Below, piece by piece: positions 29,801 to 38,139 of a DNA stretch of 64,000 bases (positions are counted from its first letter, which is position 1; each line of letters opens with the position of its first letter). Both the position numbers and the translations under genes were made by a program. This DNA comes from Asticcacaulis sp. YBE204 (GTDB lineage: Bacteria; Pseudomonadota; Alphaproteobacteria; Caulobacterales; Caulobacteraceae), in NCBI RefSeq assembly GCF_000495855.1, contig NZ_AWGF01000001.1, positions 620,001 to 684,000 of the forward strand. Reading direction: 5' to 3'. The notes beneath the pieces were generated by a model. The model had not been told where the DNA came from and made no database searches. It saw only the letters and a list, made by a program, of their open reading frames with translations.

Positions 29801-29883
29801 CGACCGGGGCGGAAAAGGTCAAGACCGGCAACATCCTCAGTATCGTCGAAGCCGATATCCAGGGCCCGGCGCAAAAGCAGTAA
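26842..29883 (+). CDS. Secreted GH2 family glycoside hydrolase (beta-galactosidase-like)
   Basis: A 1,013-residue exported enzyme, likely acting on plant galactans or side chains. TTG start at 26842, with GAGG 9 bases upstream and a signal peptide ending PAFA. Domains: N-terminal jelly-roll (about 35-205, with TGITWYRKHF), Ig-like (210-325), TIM barrel (325-610), DUF4982-like strands (640-700), an Ig-like region, and a C-terminal discoidin-like domain (about 865-995). The usual acid/base motif N-E is replaced by FYEGGNKGI at about 436-444; a probable nucleophile Glu is in WAMEYSRDEA. Typical of a divergent GH2 group; substrate unknown. Confidence 0.87.
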   Translation: MTSKWLKTAQVTASVLALAAPAFAHRASVAVPSPRQSFSFDQGWKMKTGDDARASETAFDDKTWKDVTLPNAFNEEEAFASDIHEQKTGITWYRKHFKLPAGAKPEHVLIEFEGVRHIADVWVNGQKIGYNENGVMAFGFDISKAMKAGDNVIAVRVDNDWAARERTTGTRYQWADKNFYANYGGINKSVVLHLTGGVYQTLPLWSSLNTTGAYIYGKDYDIAGKSATIHAESEVKNDSAAERTLTYGVQVRDLDGKVVATFDGGQTKIAAGQTATLKAEKKVTGLNFWSWGYGYLYTVTTTLSENGKVIDAMDTRTGFRSTDFSDGKVKLNGRVLLMKGYAQRTTNEWPGVGVSVPPWISDFGNNMMLEGNGNLMRWMHVTPSKQDVESSDRLGLIQAMGAGDSEGDPQDRRFDLRVELMRDAIIYNRNNPSILFYEGGNKGITEDHMARLKAVRDQYDPNGGRVIGSREMLDSQIAEYGGEMLYINKSKSKPLWAMEYSRDEAARAYQDDFTPPFHKDSPAYNRNVETIAVENVKRWWDFYQYRPGTGDRVSAGGVNIGFTDSNSHFRGDNNYRRSGEVDAMRLPKDSLWVHKVMWDGWVNSEGYHTHIIGHWNYAAGVTKDIFVASNGDSVELFVNGKSLGKGEKSDGFLFTFKNVAYAPGELKAVATYTDGKTSQDARKTTGAPVAVKLTPVTGPRGFVADGMDAMLVDVEVVDKDGNRVPTAFNTINFKLDGAAVWKGGIAQEEGGADANKPDAKIQQDCKCTSADKKKSTNYVLSPVLPVEGGINRVLIRSTTKAGKVTLTASADGLKPATISATSKAIAVKDGLSTVFAEDAQPVNLSRGPTPLTASYTDTMKGVKVLGITAGSNAADAPKSHDDNERSTWNSDGAPNGAWIEYTLDDAQPVSNVSLRLTGWRVRSYPIRILLDGKEVYKGEAAKSLGYVDFNFPAQKAKALRIELTSATQDRDGFGNIIEVTTDRDGASTGAEKVKTGNILSIVEADIQGPAQKQ

Positions 29884-29905
29884 GCGTAACTTTCTCCCTT
29901 GACTT

Positions 29906-29935
29906 GCGCCTCCCTTGACGGGGAGGCGCTTTTTT
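29906..29935 (+). terminator. Intrinsic terminator after the GH2 gene
   Basis: A 9-bp stem, GCGCCTCCC (29906-29914) with GGGAGGCGC (29921-29929), and a 6-base loop, is followed at once by six T (29930-29935). It lies 23 bases after the GH2 stop and before the separate GH43 gene, so the two may be transcribed separately. Confidence 0.88.
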
Positions 29936-29999
29936 GTCCGTTTCCACGGCCTCCGGTTTCGAATAAGACTCTGGGGCACAATCTCAGCCGGAGTTTTGC

Positions 30000-30947
30000 A
30001 TGACACCGATGCGTAGCGTTTTGTTTTCGACCGGCCTGCTGTTGGCAGCGGTATGGGCATCCGGTGCCGGGGCGGGCGAGCCGATTTCACCGCGCTTCAA
30101 CGCCGATCCGTCGCCGCACTATTTCAAGGGCAAGTTCTATCTCTACGCCACCGACGACGCGTCCAATTCCGGCAAATACTGGGACTCGACGGCGTGGCGG
30201 CTCTATACGTCCAAAGACCTGAAAACGTGGAAAGACGACGGCGCGTTTCTGGACGTTAAGGTCTTCAAATGGGCGAAACCCGACGCCAAGGCCTGGGCGC
30301 CGGAAGCCGCCACACGCAACGGCAAATACTATTTCTACGCCCCCATCGGTGGCGACACAATCGGCGTGGCCGTCGCCGACAAGCCTGAAGGCCCGTACCG
30401 TGACGCCCGCACCGACGCCCTGATCGACAAGGCGCGCGACGCCAATGCCGGGGCCGAGCCGATCGATCCGGCGGTGCTGATCGACGACGACGGGCAGGCC
30501 TATCTGTTCTTCGGCACCCGTGTGCCCAAGGTCGTCAAACTCAACACAGACATGGTCTCGACCAGCGGCCCGATCATGGATGTGGTGGTGACGGGATATC
30601 CTTCCGACGACCCGAAGAAAAAATACGGCGAAGCGCCGTTCCTGCATAAGCGTAATGGTTTGTATTATTTCAGCTTCTCGACTGGCTGGCCGGGTCAGAT
30701 CGTCTACGGGACGTCGACCTCACCGGTCGGGCCGTTCGACTATCGCGGCGTGATTCTCGATTACCTGACCATCAGTACGAACCATCAGGCGATCATCGAA
30801 CACAAGGGCAAGTCGTGGCTGTTCTACCACGACAACCTCCTGCCGGGCGGCGGCAGCCACCGCCGCTCGATCGCCATCGAGCCTCTGGACTACAATGCCG
30901 ATGGTTCGATCCGTCAGGTTGTGTTAAAGAAAACTACGCAGCCTTGA
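30000..30947 (+). CDS. Secreted GH43 family glycoside hydrolase
   Basis: A 315-residue enzyme of the five-bladed beta-propeller GH43 family, typically arabinofuranosidase or xylosidase. It has a signal peptide ending near GAGA. The three acids are visible: base Asp in [10 protein letters not shown], pKa modulator Asp in [10 protein letters not shown], and acid Glu in [11 protein letters not shown]. The fold is complete with only a short C-terminal end. Its last 14 bases overlap the convergent chemoreceptor gene. Confidence 0.9.
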   Translation: MTPMRSVLFSTGLLLAAVWASGAGAGEPISPRFNADPSPHYFKGKFYLYATDDASNSGKYWDSTAWRLYTSKDLKTWKDDGAFLDVKVFKWAKPDAKAWAPEAATRNGKYYFYAPIGGDTIGVAVADKPEGPYRDARTDALIDKARDANAGAEPIDPAVLIDDDGQAYLFFGTRVPKVVKLNTDMVSTSGPIMDVVVTGYPSDDPKKKYGEAPFLHKRNGLYYFSFSTGWPGQIVYGTSTSPVGPFDYRGVILDYLTISTNHQAIIEHKGKSWLFYHDNLLPGGGSHRRSIAIEPLDYNADGSIRQVVLKKTTQP

Positions 30948-32397
30948 GCTTGCCGATAAAGGCGGCGACCTCGGTTTCCAGCGCCAGCGCCTGATCGGCC
31001 AGGGCGTCGGACAGGCCGCGCAGTTGCTCAGACGCGACGCCGGTTTCCTGCGCACCGTGCGAAACGGTGGTCATCTGATCGCTGACCTCGGTGGTCCCCG
31101 ACGCGGCGCGCACGGTGTTGCTGGCGATGTCCTGCGTCGCCGCGCCCTGCTGCTCGACGGCACCGGCGATGGCGGCGGTCGAGGCGCGGATCATCTCGAT
31201 GGTCGCCACGATGCGTCCGATGGAAGCGACGGTAATGTGGGTCGCCGACTGGATTTCATTGACCTTCTCGGCGATCTCATCGGTCGCCTTCGCGGTCTGG
31301 GTGGCCAGCGACTTGACCTCGGTGGCGACGACCGCGAACCCCTTGCCGGATTCGCCCGCGCGGGCGGCTTCGATGGTCGCGTTGAGCGCCAGCAGGTTGG
31401 TTTGCGACGCGATGGCGCGGATCAGCTCGATGACATCGCCGATGCGCGCCGCCGCGCCAGTCAGGACGCTGATATTGTCGTTTGTCGCGGCGGCTTCCTC
31501 AGCGGCGGAGGCGGCGACTGCGGCGGAATGCGCCACCTGATCGTTTATCTGACGGATAGAGTGGGCCAGTTCCTCGGCCCCGGCAGCAGCCGTTTGCACA
31601 TTGTCGGAGGCCGAGCGCGCCGTATCGGTGACCGAGGCGGCGGCATGGTTGGTGCGCTTGACGCTGTCGCTCAACGAAGCCGCAGCCTGTGCCATTTCGT
31701 GTGAAGTGTGGTTGAAGCCGCGCGTCAGGTCCTGCACGCGGTCGATCAGCGCCCCGGCCAGAGTATCGCGTTCACGGATGCGACGCAGTTCCTCTTCCTT
31801 GATGTGGTCCTGACGCGCCGACAGGTCGCGCGCCTCGGTCTCGGCGGCGTGGGCGGCGTTCAGTGCCTCGTCGGCCTCGGCGAAGCTGCGCTCCAGCGTC
31901 ATGACCAGCCAGACGAGGAGACTGGTTTGCAGGACGAGGATCACCGCGTGCAGCACGACGCGCAGCAGGTCCGGCTGGCTGGTCGGGAAAACGGCGGCGG
32001 GCAGGATGAAGTTGAGCCCCAGATGATGCACGGCGATCAGGGCCGAATAGGCGACCAGCGCCCGCCAGTCGCACCAGCCCGCGATCAGGGCCAGAGCGGC
32101 GAAGAAATACATGTGCATGTCGATCTGATAGGTATGGCCGTCGAAGACATAGACCATCAGCCCAACCATGGCCGCCAGCGCCAGAGAGGTGACGATGCGC
32201 GTTGTCGGACCGTCGCGGTCGTTCCACCAGATCAGGGTCGCGCCCGCGCAGATCAGGCCGCCGGTGATCAGCGGCATAAGCAGTGGTACGCCGGTATGGA
32301 AAGCCACCGGCAGGATCAGCAGCACCGCCAGATTGAACCATAGATAGCCGATCAGGGCCTTGCCGAACTGGCTGCGCAGGGTGAGAAGAGCGTGCAT
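30934..32397 (-). CDS. Methyl-accepting chemotaxis protein with multi-helix membrane sensor
   Basis: A 487-residue transducer. The N-terminal 190 residues hold about six membrane segments ([19 protein letters not shown] through [10 protein letters not shown]), without a periplasmic Cache domain. A coiled coil then leads into the MCP signalling domain. Its tip, [20 protein letters not shown], is at about residues 335-354. Membrane-embedded sensors of this form often respond to light, redox or membrane state; the stimulus is not known. It is followed 4 bases upstream-side by a small membrane-protein gene. Confidence 0.9.
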   Translation of the reverse strand: MHALLTLRSQFGKALIGYLWFNLAVLLILPVAFHTGVPLLMPLITGGLICAGATLIWWNDRDGPTTRIVTSLALAAMVGLMVYVFDGHTYQIDMHMYFFAALALIAGWCDWRALVAYSALIAVHHLGLNFILPAAVFPTSQPDLLRVVLHAVILVLQTSLLVWLVMTLERSFAEADEALNAAHAAETEARDLSARQDHIKEEELRRIRERDTLAGALIDRVQDLTRGFNHTSHEMAQAAASLSDSVKRTNHAAASVTDTARSASDNVQTAAAGAEELAHSIRQINDQVAHSAAVAASAAEEAAATNDNISVLTGAAARIGDVIELIRAIASQTNLLALNATIEAARAGESGKGFAVVATEVKSLATQTAKATDEIAEKVNEIQSATHITVASIGRIVATIEMIRASTAAIAGAVEQQGAATQDIASNTVRAASGTTEVSDQMTTVSHGAQETGVASEQLRGLSDALADQALALETEVAAFIGKLKAA

Positions 32398-32401
32398 GGG
32401 A

Positions 32402-32770
32402 TCAGGCCTTGGGGATCGAGACTGGGGGAGAGGGATTCGGGCGGCAGCCGGTCAGGACGCGCGGATTGAAGACAAGCCACGCGCCGTTGGTGTACAGGGT
32501 GTTTATGAACTGGCGGTCGGTCGAGCGGGCCACCACGATATGCCCGGACAGGGTCGTGGCTTCGAACCAGCCGCCGGAGCGGGCGACCACATGGCCAGTG
32601 GTCTGGGGTGGAGCAAACGGCGAGGCGAGGACGGCGACGGAGTCGCCGGGCTGCGGGCTCAGGCCGTTGACGACCAGTCCCAGCAGACAAAGCGCAAAGC
32701 CACCGGTTACCACCCAGAGGTTCGGGCCAAGTGGTGCGGCGGAATCGGGAGCTGGTAAGGGGTTACGCAT
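32402..32770 (-). CDS. Small single-pass membrane protein upstream of the chemoreceptor
   Basis: A 122-residue protein with one membrane segment (about 19-38, [19 protein letters not shown]), followed by a small beta-rich outer part ([36 protein letters not shown]) and a Pro-rich tail with one Cys. It ends 4 bases before the chemoreceptor start, which suggests an operon. No family recognised. Confidence 0.62.
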   Translation of the reverse strand: MRNPLPAPDSAAPLGPNLWVVTGGFALCLLGLVVNGLSPQPGDSVAVLASPFAPPQTTGHVVARSGGWFEATTLSGHIVVARSTDRQFINTLYTNGAWLVFNPRVLTGCRPNPSPPVSIPKA

Positions 32771-32845
32771 ACGGGGACATGGTGCTCAGGTGTTTTCTCC
32801 ACATAACGCCGCTGTGGTTAAAAAAGCCTGAAAATACGATGTGTT

Positions 32846-33808
32846 CTATAACTCCGGCGTCGTAATTACCGCGCCCTGCGCTTCAAGCTGTTGCAGCGCG
32901 CCGCCCTTGACCAGCAGCGACGAGAGCGGCAGGACGATCAGGCTCTTGCCGGGGGTTTTCAGCGCCGTATCGATGGACTCGACCGTCTGGGTCACCGTCT
33001 TGCCGAGCATGGCCGAGGTGTTGGGCGAACCTTCGAGACAGGCGAGCAGGGCCGAGTCGGGCGACAGGCGCTGCACGGTTTTAAGGTCGCCATTGGCCCA
33101 GGCCTCGGTCGCGGCGCGCGAATGGGTCGTGGCGAATTCGATTTCGTCCAGCGCTGCGGCGACGCAGGCCATTTCCTGCGCCGGGGTAAAGGCATCGATG
33201 CGGCCGATAGCCTTGGCGACCGAGAAGGTGCCGACCGGTTTTGTTTTCAGCTTCTGATCCTTGGCGAAGCGCAGCAGGGTCTTTTCCGGGTCGCGCGTCG
33301 CGATATTGGCTTTGTCATAGACGTCCTGACGCAGGGCCGCCACGGCCCACAGGGGGGCGGATTTGCGATACCGGCTCTTATCCAGCCCGTGTGCGTCCGC
33401 GATGGCGTTGAAGCGCTTGAGGATATCGGGCGGCAGGACCTGATCGAGAGTCTTGCCCATCGGCAGGCCCTTGTTCAATTGCAGCTTGGTGATGCCGATG
33501 AGTCCACCCTTGGCTTCGGGTGCCGTGAGCAACACGTTCGATACGCCCATGACGCGTTCGACGCGTTTGGAATTCCACGGCACGCGCTTGGTCATGACCG
33601 GCATGGCGCCGAGAATATAGACCTCGGAGTCGCCCTTCTTGACCTTCCACAGGGCCGGGCCGGGCAGGCGCGCGGTGACGGTGACCTCGGTGATCCATTC
33701 TTCACCTTCGGGCACCGGCGGCGCGGCGGTGACGGTTTCCTGCGCCGCCGCTGAGTGGGCGAGACAGGCCAGAGAGAACGCGAACAGGGTGGTTTTGAGC
33801 ATCGGCAT
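32846..33808 (-). CDS. TraB/GumN-family protein, exported
   Basis: A 320-residue protein. The ATG at 33808 is chosen for GAGGA upstream and the signal peptide MPMLKTTLFAFSLACLAHSA. The mature part fits the TraB/GumN family: WKVKKGDSEVYILGAMPVM at the start of the domain (usual form W-x-v-x-d-g-x-x-y-l-l-G-t), then helices and IVLPLSSLLVKGGALQQLEAQG near the end. The usual catalytic-looking His after the Gly (G-T-x-H) is missing, since GAMPVM stands there. A hairpin repeat lies 35 bases upstream. Function in this family is not settled. Confidence 0.75.
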   Translation of the reverse strand: MPMLKTTLFAFSLACLAHSAAAQETVTAAPPVPEGEEWITEVTVTARLPGPALWKVKKGDSEVYILGAMPVMTKRVPWNSKRVERVMGVSNVLLTAPEAKGGLIGITKLQLNKGLPMGKTLDQVLPPDILKRFNAIADAHGLDKSRYRKSAPLWAVAALRQDVYDKANIATRDPEKTLLRFAKDQKLKTKPVGTFSVAKAIGRIDAFTPAQEMACVAAALDEIEFATTHSRAATEAWANGDLKTVQRLSPDSALLACLEGSPNTSAMLGKTVTQTVESIDTALKTPGKSLIVLPLSSLLVKGGALQQLEAQGAVITTPEL

Positions 33809-33843
33809 GGTCAAGTCCTCACGATCTTGCGCTGCAATATGGA

Positions 33844-33887
33844 GCGATATGCCGAAAAGTGTGAGCGGTTTTCGGCAATAATATCGC
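33844..33887. repeat. Asymmetric hairpin repeat, copy 3
   Basis: Outer arms GCGATAT (33844-33850) and ATATCGC (33881-33887), inner arms GCCGAAAA (33851-33858) and TTTTCGGC (33869-33876), loop GTGTGAGCGG and a 4-base one-sided bulge AATA. Same plan as 5505-5549 and 10454-10495. It lies 35 bases upstream of the TraB/GumN start. Confidence 0.8.
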
Positions 33888-33940
33888 GACAATCAAAAAG
33901 CATAAACCGCAACACCGTGACCGCAATGGGGCAGGGTGAG

Positions 33941-34174
33941 TTATTCTTCTTTCGCGTTCAGATCGCCTTCGTCGGGCAGGTATTCGATGATATCGGCGGG
34001 CTGGCATTCCAGCAGGAAGCATATCTTCGACAAGGTCTCGAAGCGCAGGCCCTTGACCTTGCCGGTACGCAGCAGGGACATCTGGGTTTCGGAGATGCCG
34101 ACCTGCGCGGCGAGGTCCTTGGCCCGGACCTTGCGCCGCGCCAGCAGGACGTCGAGCGTTACATTTATGGGCAT
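33941..34174 (-). CDS. XRE-family helix-turn-helix regulator
   Basis: A 77-residue DNA-binding protein consisting of a single Cro/CI-type helix-turn-helix: LDVLLARRKVRAKDLAAQVG ISETQMSLL, then LSKICFLLECQPADIIEYLP. Its acidic tail is DEGDLNAKEE. It is the last gene of a five-gene set, starting one base after the stop of the small membrane-protein gene before it. Pairing of such short regulators with DUF2975-type membrane proteins is common, where they probably control the same operon. Confidence 0.85.
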   Translation of the reverse strand: MPINVTLDVLLARRKVRAKDLAAQVGISETQMSLLRTGKVKGLRFETLSKICFLLECQPADIIEYLPDEGDLNAKEE

Positions 34175-34175
34175 A

Positions 34176-34607
34176 TCAGACGAAACCGTCCGATTTCGAT
34201 TTGAATATTTTCAACTGGTTTGCGGCGAGGTGAAACATCCCGCCCATCACAAAAAGCGTGAAACCGCTCGTATTGAAAGCGTCGTCGGATATGATCCATT
34301 TCTCAAAATAGAAGGTGGTCAAGCCCCCGAGGACCAGGCACTGGCAGGCTCTCTTGAACGAGAGAATGAATTTGTCAGCATCTTTCTTCCAGATGATCGT
34401 ACCTGACCCGAACCAGAGTGCGGCGGCGTAAAACAAGGCAGGGAATAGCTCTGCCAGGGATTTCGCTGCGGCAAGGTCGTGAATGTCCGGCACGGTTTTT
34501 GACACGATAAGGATATCCATACATGCACCTGCCAGCAGCAATACGGGCATTACAAGCCGGGCAATGAATATCTTGATCGGGCCATTGCCGTAATAATGAT
34601 CGTTCAT
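34176..34607 (-). CDS. Four-helix membrane protein, DUF2975-like (fourth paralogue)
   Basis: A 143-residue protein with four hydrophobic segments (about 15-35, 50-70, 85-105 and 115-135). PALFYAAALWFGSGTIIWKK followed by LGGLTTFYFE matches the same region of the three paralogues upstream. Its start overlaps the preceding stop as TGATG. Function unknown; DUF2975 identity is tentative. Confidence 0.65.
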   Translation of the reverse strand: MNDHYYGNGPIKIFIARLVMPVLLLAGACMDILIVSKTVPDIHDLAAAKSLAELFPALFYAAALWFGSGTIIWKKDADKFILSFKRACQCLVLGGLTTFYFEKWIISDDAFNTSGFTLFVMGGMFHLAANQLKIFKSKSDGFV

Positions 34608-35119
34608 CAGATGATTCCGTCCAGAATGGTTTTGTCGCGACGATGACGCTGGAATAGTGCGTTGCCGTTAAAGCCGAGGGTTATGATGGCTAACGCCAGA
34701 AAGCAGGTGCCCAGCCCTTCGGTGTAGTTAACCGACAGGTGTAGTCGGCCCTCTGTCAGAAATCGGGCGATGAGGGGCACGCCCATGGAAGCAAAGCTGC
34801 TGAGAAGCAATAAGATGCCGCCTAAAACGATGCGCCGGGCGTTTTGGGCCCCAAACAGCATGGCCTTGTCGCTATAGCTGACGGCTGTGGCAAACAGCCA
34901 TAGGGCCGCGGCGAGGAACAGCCACGGCGCGACGACGCTGATCCAAACAAGTTTGTCGAATAGGGGGCCTGACGGTTCCAGGGCCGCAGCCTTGAAGGCG
35001 GTAATGAGTTCATGCTTCTGGCTATTGAATATCGGATACATCTGACACAGGCCGATGAGGCTGAACATAATGCCTGTAAAACGTGCGCCTGATTGCGTCG
35101 TCGGTTTTGACCACTCCAT
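34607..35119 (-). CDS. Four-helix membrane protein, DUF2975-like (third paralogue)
   Basis: A 170-residue protein with four membrane segments. The conserved second-helix region reads VAPWLFLAAALWLFATAVSY, and RRIVLGGILLLLSSF follows. The start shares a base with the preceding stop (TGATG) and its own stop does the same with the next gene. The N-terminus is longer than in the others. Function unknown. Confidence 0.65.
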   Translation of the reverse strand: MEWSKPTTQSGARFTGIMFSLIGLCQMYPIFNSQKHELITAFKAAALEPSGPLFDKLVWISVVAPWLFLAAALWLFATAVSYSDKAMLFGAQNARRIVLGGILLLLSSFASMGVPLIARFLTEGRLHLSVNYTEGLGTCFLALAIITLGFNGNALFQRHRRDKTILDGII

Positions 35120-35616
35120 CAGACGTACTGCTCCAGTTCGCTTTGCAGCGCAGAACGTGCGGTCTGAAGATGCCGGATGCGCCCGGCCACAGCGATCAAG
35201 ACCGCGCCCATCAATCCGGCGACCAGGGCGAACAACACATAGTTGGCCGTACCCGGCGGTTGAGGACCGGTATTGTTATAGATCTCGGTCCATACCCACG
35301 GGCTAACCTTGAGCCCCAGCGCCATACCACCAAGGATCAGGCCGGTGCCTGCCCGGCGAAGGCCACGGATGAGCACCGGTTCCAGCGGCATATCGGGGCG
35401 GACCCGGCCAATCATGTCGGCGGCGAACCACAGGGCGGCGGCGAAAAACACATAGGGCAGCAGGGGCAGGCCGCCTTGCAGGACCGCCAGCCCGAAAATA
35501 TCGGGGCGCTGACCGACCAGCGTCCACAGTTTAGGCAACTGGACGAGGGTAAGGAGGGCTATGCCCGCGACGGGCAAGCCGACGAGCCATTTCAGGCTGA
35601 CTGACATGAGGCGCAT
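35119..35616 (-). CDS. Four-helix membrane protein, DUF2975-like (second paralogue)
   Basis: A 165-residue protein. Start at 35616 (MRLMSVSLKWL) is chosen because it forms TGATG with the stop of the first paralogue; a Met three codons later is the alternative. Conserved block LLPYVFFAAALWFAADMIGR, then LRRAGTGLILGGMALGL. The C-terminus LQSELEQYV mirrors LQTEMESYV of the first paralogue, marking recent common origin. Function unknown. Confidence 0.66.
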   Translation of the reverse strand: MRLMSVSLKWLVGLPVAGIALLTLVQLPKLWTLVGQRPDIFGLAVLQGGLPLLPYVFFAAALWFAADMIGRVRPDMPLEPVLIRGLRRAGTGLILGGMALGLKVSPWVWTEIYNNTGPQPPGTANYVLFALVAGLMGAVLIAVAGRIRHLQTARSALQSELEQYV

Positions 35617-36107
35617 CAGACGTAGCTTTCCATCTCGGTTTGCAGCTTCGCGCCGGCCTGGGTGATCAGCCACAGCATCAGGCCGATAAGGCCGATGGTC
35701 AGGGGCTCGATCGCGAAGTCGTAGCGGATACCGCGGAAACGGTCCTCGAACATGACGGTCAGGGTCGGCATGATGACGATGGCGGCCACCGCGCCGTAGA
35801 TCAGGTTCGAACCGACGTCCTTGAGGCCCTTGACGACCGACGCCCCGAACCCTTCGCCCTTATGCAGCCGCATGAAAACGTTCGAGGCCGACCACAGGGC
35901 GCACAGGTAACAGATCGGCGCCAGAAGGCTGATCCAGAACGGCGGCAAAGCCATGCTGATCGTCAAGAGCGACACATGCACGAACGGATCGGGGTGCATG
36001 TCGTTGAGCGGCGCGGCTTTTTCCACGACCAGTCCGGCCACGAGCAGGCCTACGGCGACCTTGGTCGCGACGCCGATCACATCGAGCGGTAATTTGGATA
36101 TGGACAT
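35616..36107 (-). CDS. Four-helix membrane protein, DUF2975-like (first paralogue, operon leader)
   Basis: A 163-residue protein with four membrane segments and the shared block LLAPICYLCALWSASNVFMR, then LKDVGSNLIYGAVAAIV. First gene of a five-gene coupled set ending in an XRE regulator. Upstream bases 36121-36165 are AT-rich (TATATAAATTTAAATAAAAC) and probably hold the promoter. Function unknown. Confidence 0.66.
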   Translation of the reverse strand: MSISKLPLDVIGVATKVAVGLLVAGLVVEKAAPLNDMHPDPFVHVSLLTISMALPPFWISLLAPICYLCALWSASNVFMRLHKGEGFGASVVKGLKDVGSNLIYGAVAAIVIMPTLTVMFEDRFRGIRYDFAIEPLTIGLIGLMLWLITQAGAKLQTEMESYV

Positions 36108-36230
36108 ATGAACCCCTCTCTAATTGATATGAGGGGTATATAAATTTAAATAAAACTTAAAGTCAAGTTCTGTTTGCACACGCCGCAGAAGCCGTATAAA
36201 ATTACCGCATCGTATTCTGGGGGAACCGTC

Positions 36231-36593
36231 ATGTCGCTGGACACCATTCGTAATATTCAGATCGCCTTGCTCGCAGGCCTGACCGTTCTGTGGGGCCTCA
36301 TCCTGTTCCCGCGGCTGCAACCGGGATGGAACATGGCCTTCATGGTCATTATCCTGATCTATATCCTGCCGACTCTGGGGGCCGTCATCGCGCGCAACGC
36401 CCACGCGCAAAGACGCTGCCGCAAGGCCGGGATGTTCCTGACGCTGTTCATCCTGTTTGCCGTCTTCCTTCAGGTGAATATGACGCTTATCGTCCTGCAT
36501 TGCGTGCTGTCGGCGGTGCTGGTGCTGATCGCGCACTATGCGGAAGGCCGGATGCGTCAACCGCAACCGGCCTCGCGCGCCATTGTCCAGTAA
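36231..36593 (+). CDS. Small integral membrane protein
   Basis: A 120-residue protein of four membrane helices (about 8-25, 35-52, 65-85 and 88-105). ATG at 36231 is preceded by GGGGGAA. Residues between helices 2 and 3 are basic (RNAHAQRRCRK). No family is recognised. It is divergent from the DUF2975-like operon with 123 bases between them, and may share its regulation, but there is no direct evidence. Confidence 0.6.
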   Translation: MSLDTIRNIQIALLAGLTVLWGLILFPRLQPGWNMAFMVIILIYILPTLGAVIARNAHAQRRCRKAGMFLTLFILFAVFLQVNMTLIVLHCVLSAVLVLIAHYAEGRMRQPQPASRAIVQ

Positions 36594-36596
36594 ATA

Positions 36597-37286
36597 CTAT
36601 CTGGCTGCGACCGTATCGTCGGCCACTGCGATGCGCGCTGCCTGAAAATGCATGCCGTCGGGATGCGGCCAATGCCCGCCCCATACCCAGCCCTCGGCGC
36701 GGAAGGCCTCGATGACATAGCGGTTTTCCGCCGCCGACAGGTTCGGCGACGTATCGCCCAGCGCGTTACGCAGCGGGTCGAAATCGACGGCGCAGCCATA
36801 GGCATGGGTAGACAGGGTCGCCGAGGATCCCTGACTCTTGCGGATCGGACGGAAATTGTAGCCGCCGCCGATAGCATCGAGCCCAACGCGCTCGATCTCG
36901 CCCTGATTCTGCCCGGCCTGCGCCCAGATCGCCGCCAGCGCACGCTCCAGCGACGGCGCCGCCAGCCGGTGGACCTGAAGGCTGCGGATGGCGATCTTCG
37001 GGCTCCAGGCCGCATGGGCTTTCCACGGCAGTTTGACCATGACGAGATTGTCGGCCTCCCACTGCGGATCGGCGCGCACCTCGCCCGACGTGGCGGTCAG
37101 AGCGGGGTCGCCATAGGCCGATCGGCAATCGACATAGCGCGGAAAGGCCTCGCGGGTCCGGGTCTCAAGGGAGTCGATAACGGTCTGAAATTGGGTGAGC
37201 GGCATTTGTGCGGTGCAGGCCACAAGACCGCCGAAGGCGGCAAGAGTCACGAGCGGCATTACATACCGCGAAAGGAACGCTGTCAT
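36597..37286 (-). CDS. M15-type (extensin-like C-terminal) D-Ala-D-Ala peptidase lipoprotein
   Basis: A 229-residue probable lipoprotein (lipobox LVAC at about residue 24) acting on peptidoglycan. The zinc-site pattern of M15 peptidases is visible: STHAYGCAVDFDP (His and Asp ligands at about 143-155) and the final PHPDGMHFQ (His). GGYNFRPIRKS precedes, as usual. These cleave D-Ala-D-Ala or peptide cross-links. The start at 37286 gives a leader of average length; the gene converges on the small membrane protein gene, 3 bases apart. Confidence 0.83.
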   Translation of the reverse strand: MTAFLSRYVMPLVTLAAFGGLVACTAQMPLTQFQTVIDSLETRTREAFPRYVDCRSAYGDPALTATSGEVRADPQWEADNLVMVKLPWKAHAAWSPKIAIRSLQVHRLAAPSLERALAAIWAQAGQNQGEIERVGLDAIGGGYNFRPIRKSQGSSATLSTHAYGCAVDFDPLRNALGDTSPNLSAAENRYVIEAFRAEGWVWGGHWPHPDGMHFQAARIAVADDTVAAR

Positions 37287-37428
37287 TTACGCTTACGGTT
37301 TACTGAGGGAGGTAAGGCTTATAGCGCAGCAAAATGGCGGCAATATGCGCGGAACATGGCTCGAAGCGCGCTTGCCAGACGCCTGAAAATTCCGATACTG
37401 GGTAACCAGGCAGCAGAGGACATAGCCG

Positions 37429-38136
37429 GTGAGTGACATCGAACGACGCGGATTGATTGTAACCGGCGCGGCCTTGGTTGCCAGCGCCTTATCAGGCTGC
37501 GAAAAGCCCGAACCGCCGAAGCCTGCGGCTAAACCGGCCCCGCCGCCCGCACCACCAAAGCCCCAGGCGGATGGTTCGGAGGGGATCACCTCGGTCAAGC
37601 TGCCGACGCCGCCCGACACGGTGCGCGTCAGCCTGACCACCTCGATGGGTGAAATTCTGTTCGAGCTGGATGGCAAGCACGCGCCGATCTCGACCGCCAA
37701 TTTCCTGCAATACGTCAATGCCGGCAAGTTCACCGACGCCGAGTTCTGGCGCGCCATGAAATCGGGCGCTGCCGATGGGGGAGGCTTTATCCAGATGTCG
37801 GCGACCGGGCACAAATTCCCGCCGATCCCGCACGAAGCCACGACGAAAACCGGCCTGTCGCACACCAACGGTACCCTGTCGACGGCGCGCTATGCGGTAG
37901 GGACTGCATCGAACGAATTCACCATCTCGATCGGCGATATGAGCTATATGGACGCCGGACGCGACCCGTCGGGCGACAATCTCGGCTATGCCGCCTTCGG
38001 GCGCGTGGTGTCGGGGATGAGCATCGTGCGCAAGATCCTCAACGGCCGCATTTCCAAGGTTACCAAGGAAGGTGGCTGGGCCGGTCAGATGCTTGAAAAA
38101 CCGGTGAAGATTCTGTCGGCCAAGCGGCTGGATTAA
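37429..38136 (+). CDS. Cyclophilin-type peptidyl-prolyl isomerase lipoprotein
   Basis: A 235-residue lipoprotein. The leader RRGLIVTGAALVASALSGC ends in lipobox LSGC, followed by a Pro/Ala/Lys linker (PKPAAKPAPPPAPPKPQAD). The cyclophilin domain covers about 65-232: MGEILFELDGKHAPISTANF, FWRAMKSG, then a family-typical ending with FGRVVSGMSIVRKI. The catalytic Arg of cyclophilins (usually in F-H-R) is replaced, since FWRAMKSG contains Arg one position shifted. GTG start at 37429. The LRR-kinase gene follows after 3 bases. Confidence 0.87.
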   Translation: MSDIERRGLIVTGAALVASALSGCEKPEPPKPAAKPAPPPAPPKPQADGSEGITSVKLPTPPDTVRVSLTTSMGEILFELDGKHAPISTANFLQYVNAGKFTDAEFWRAMKSGAADGGGFIQMSATGHKFPPIPHEATTKTGLSHTNGTLSTARYAVGTASNEFTISIGDMSYMDAGRDPSGDNLGYAAFGRVVSGMSIVRKILNGRISKVTKEGGWAGQMLEKPVKILSAKRLD

Positions 38137-38139
38137 AGC

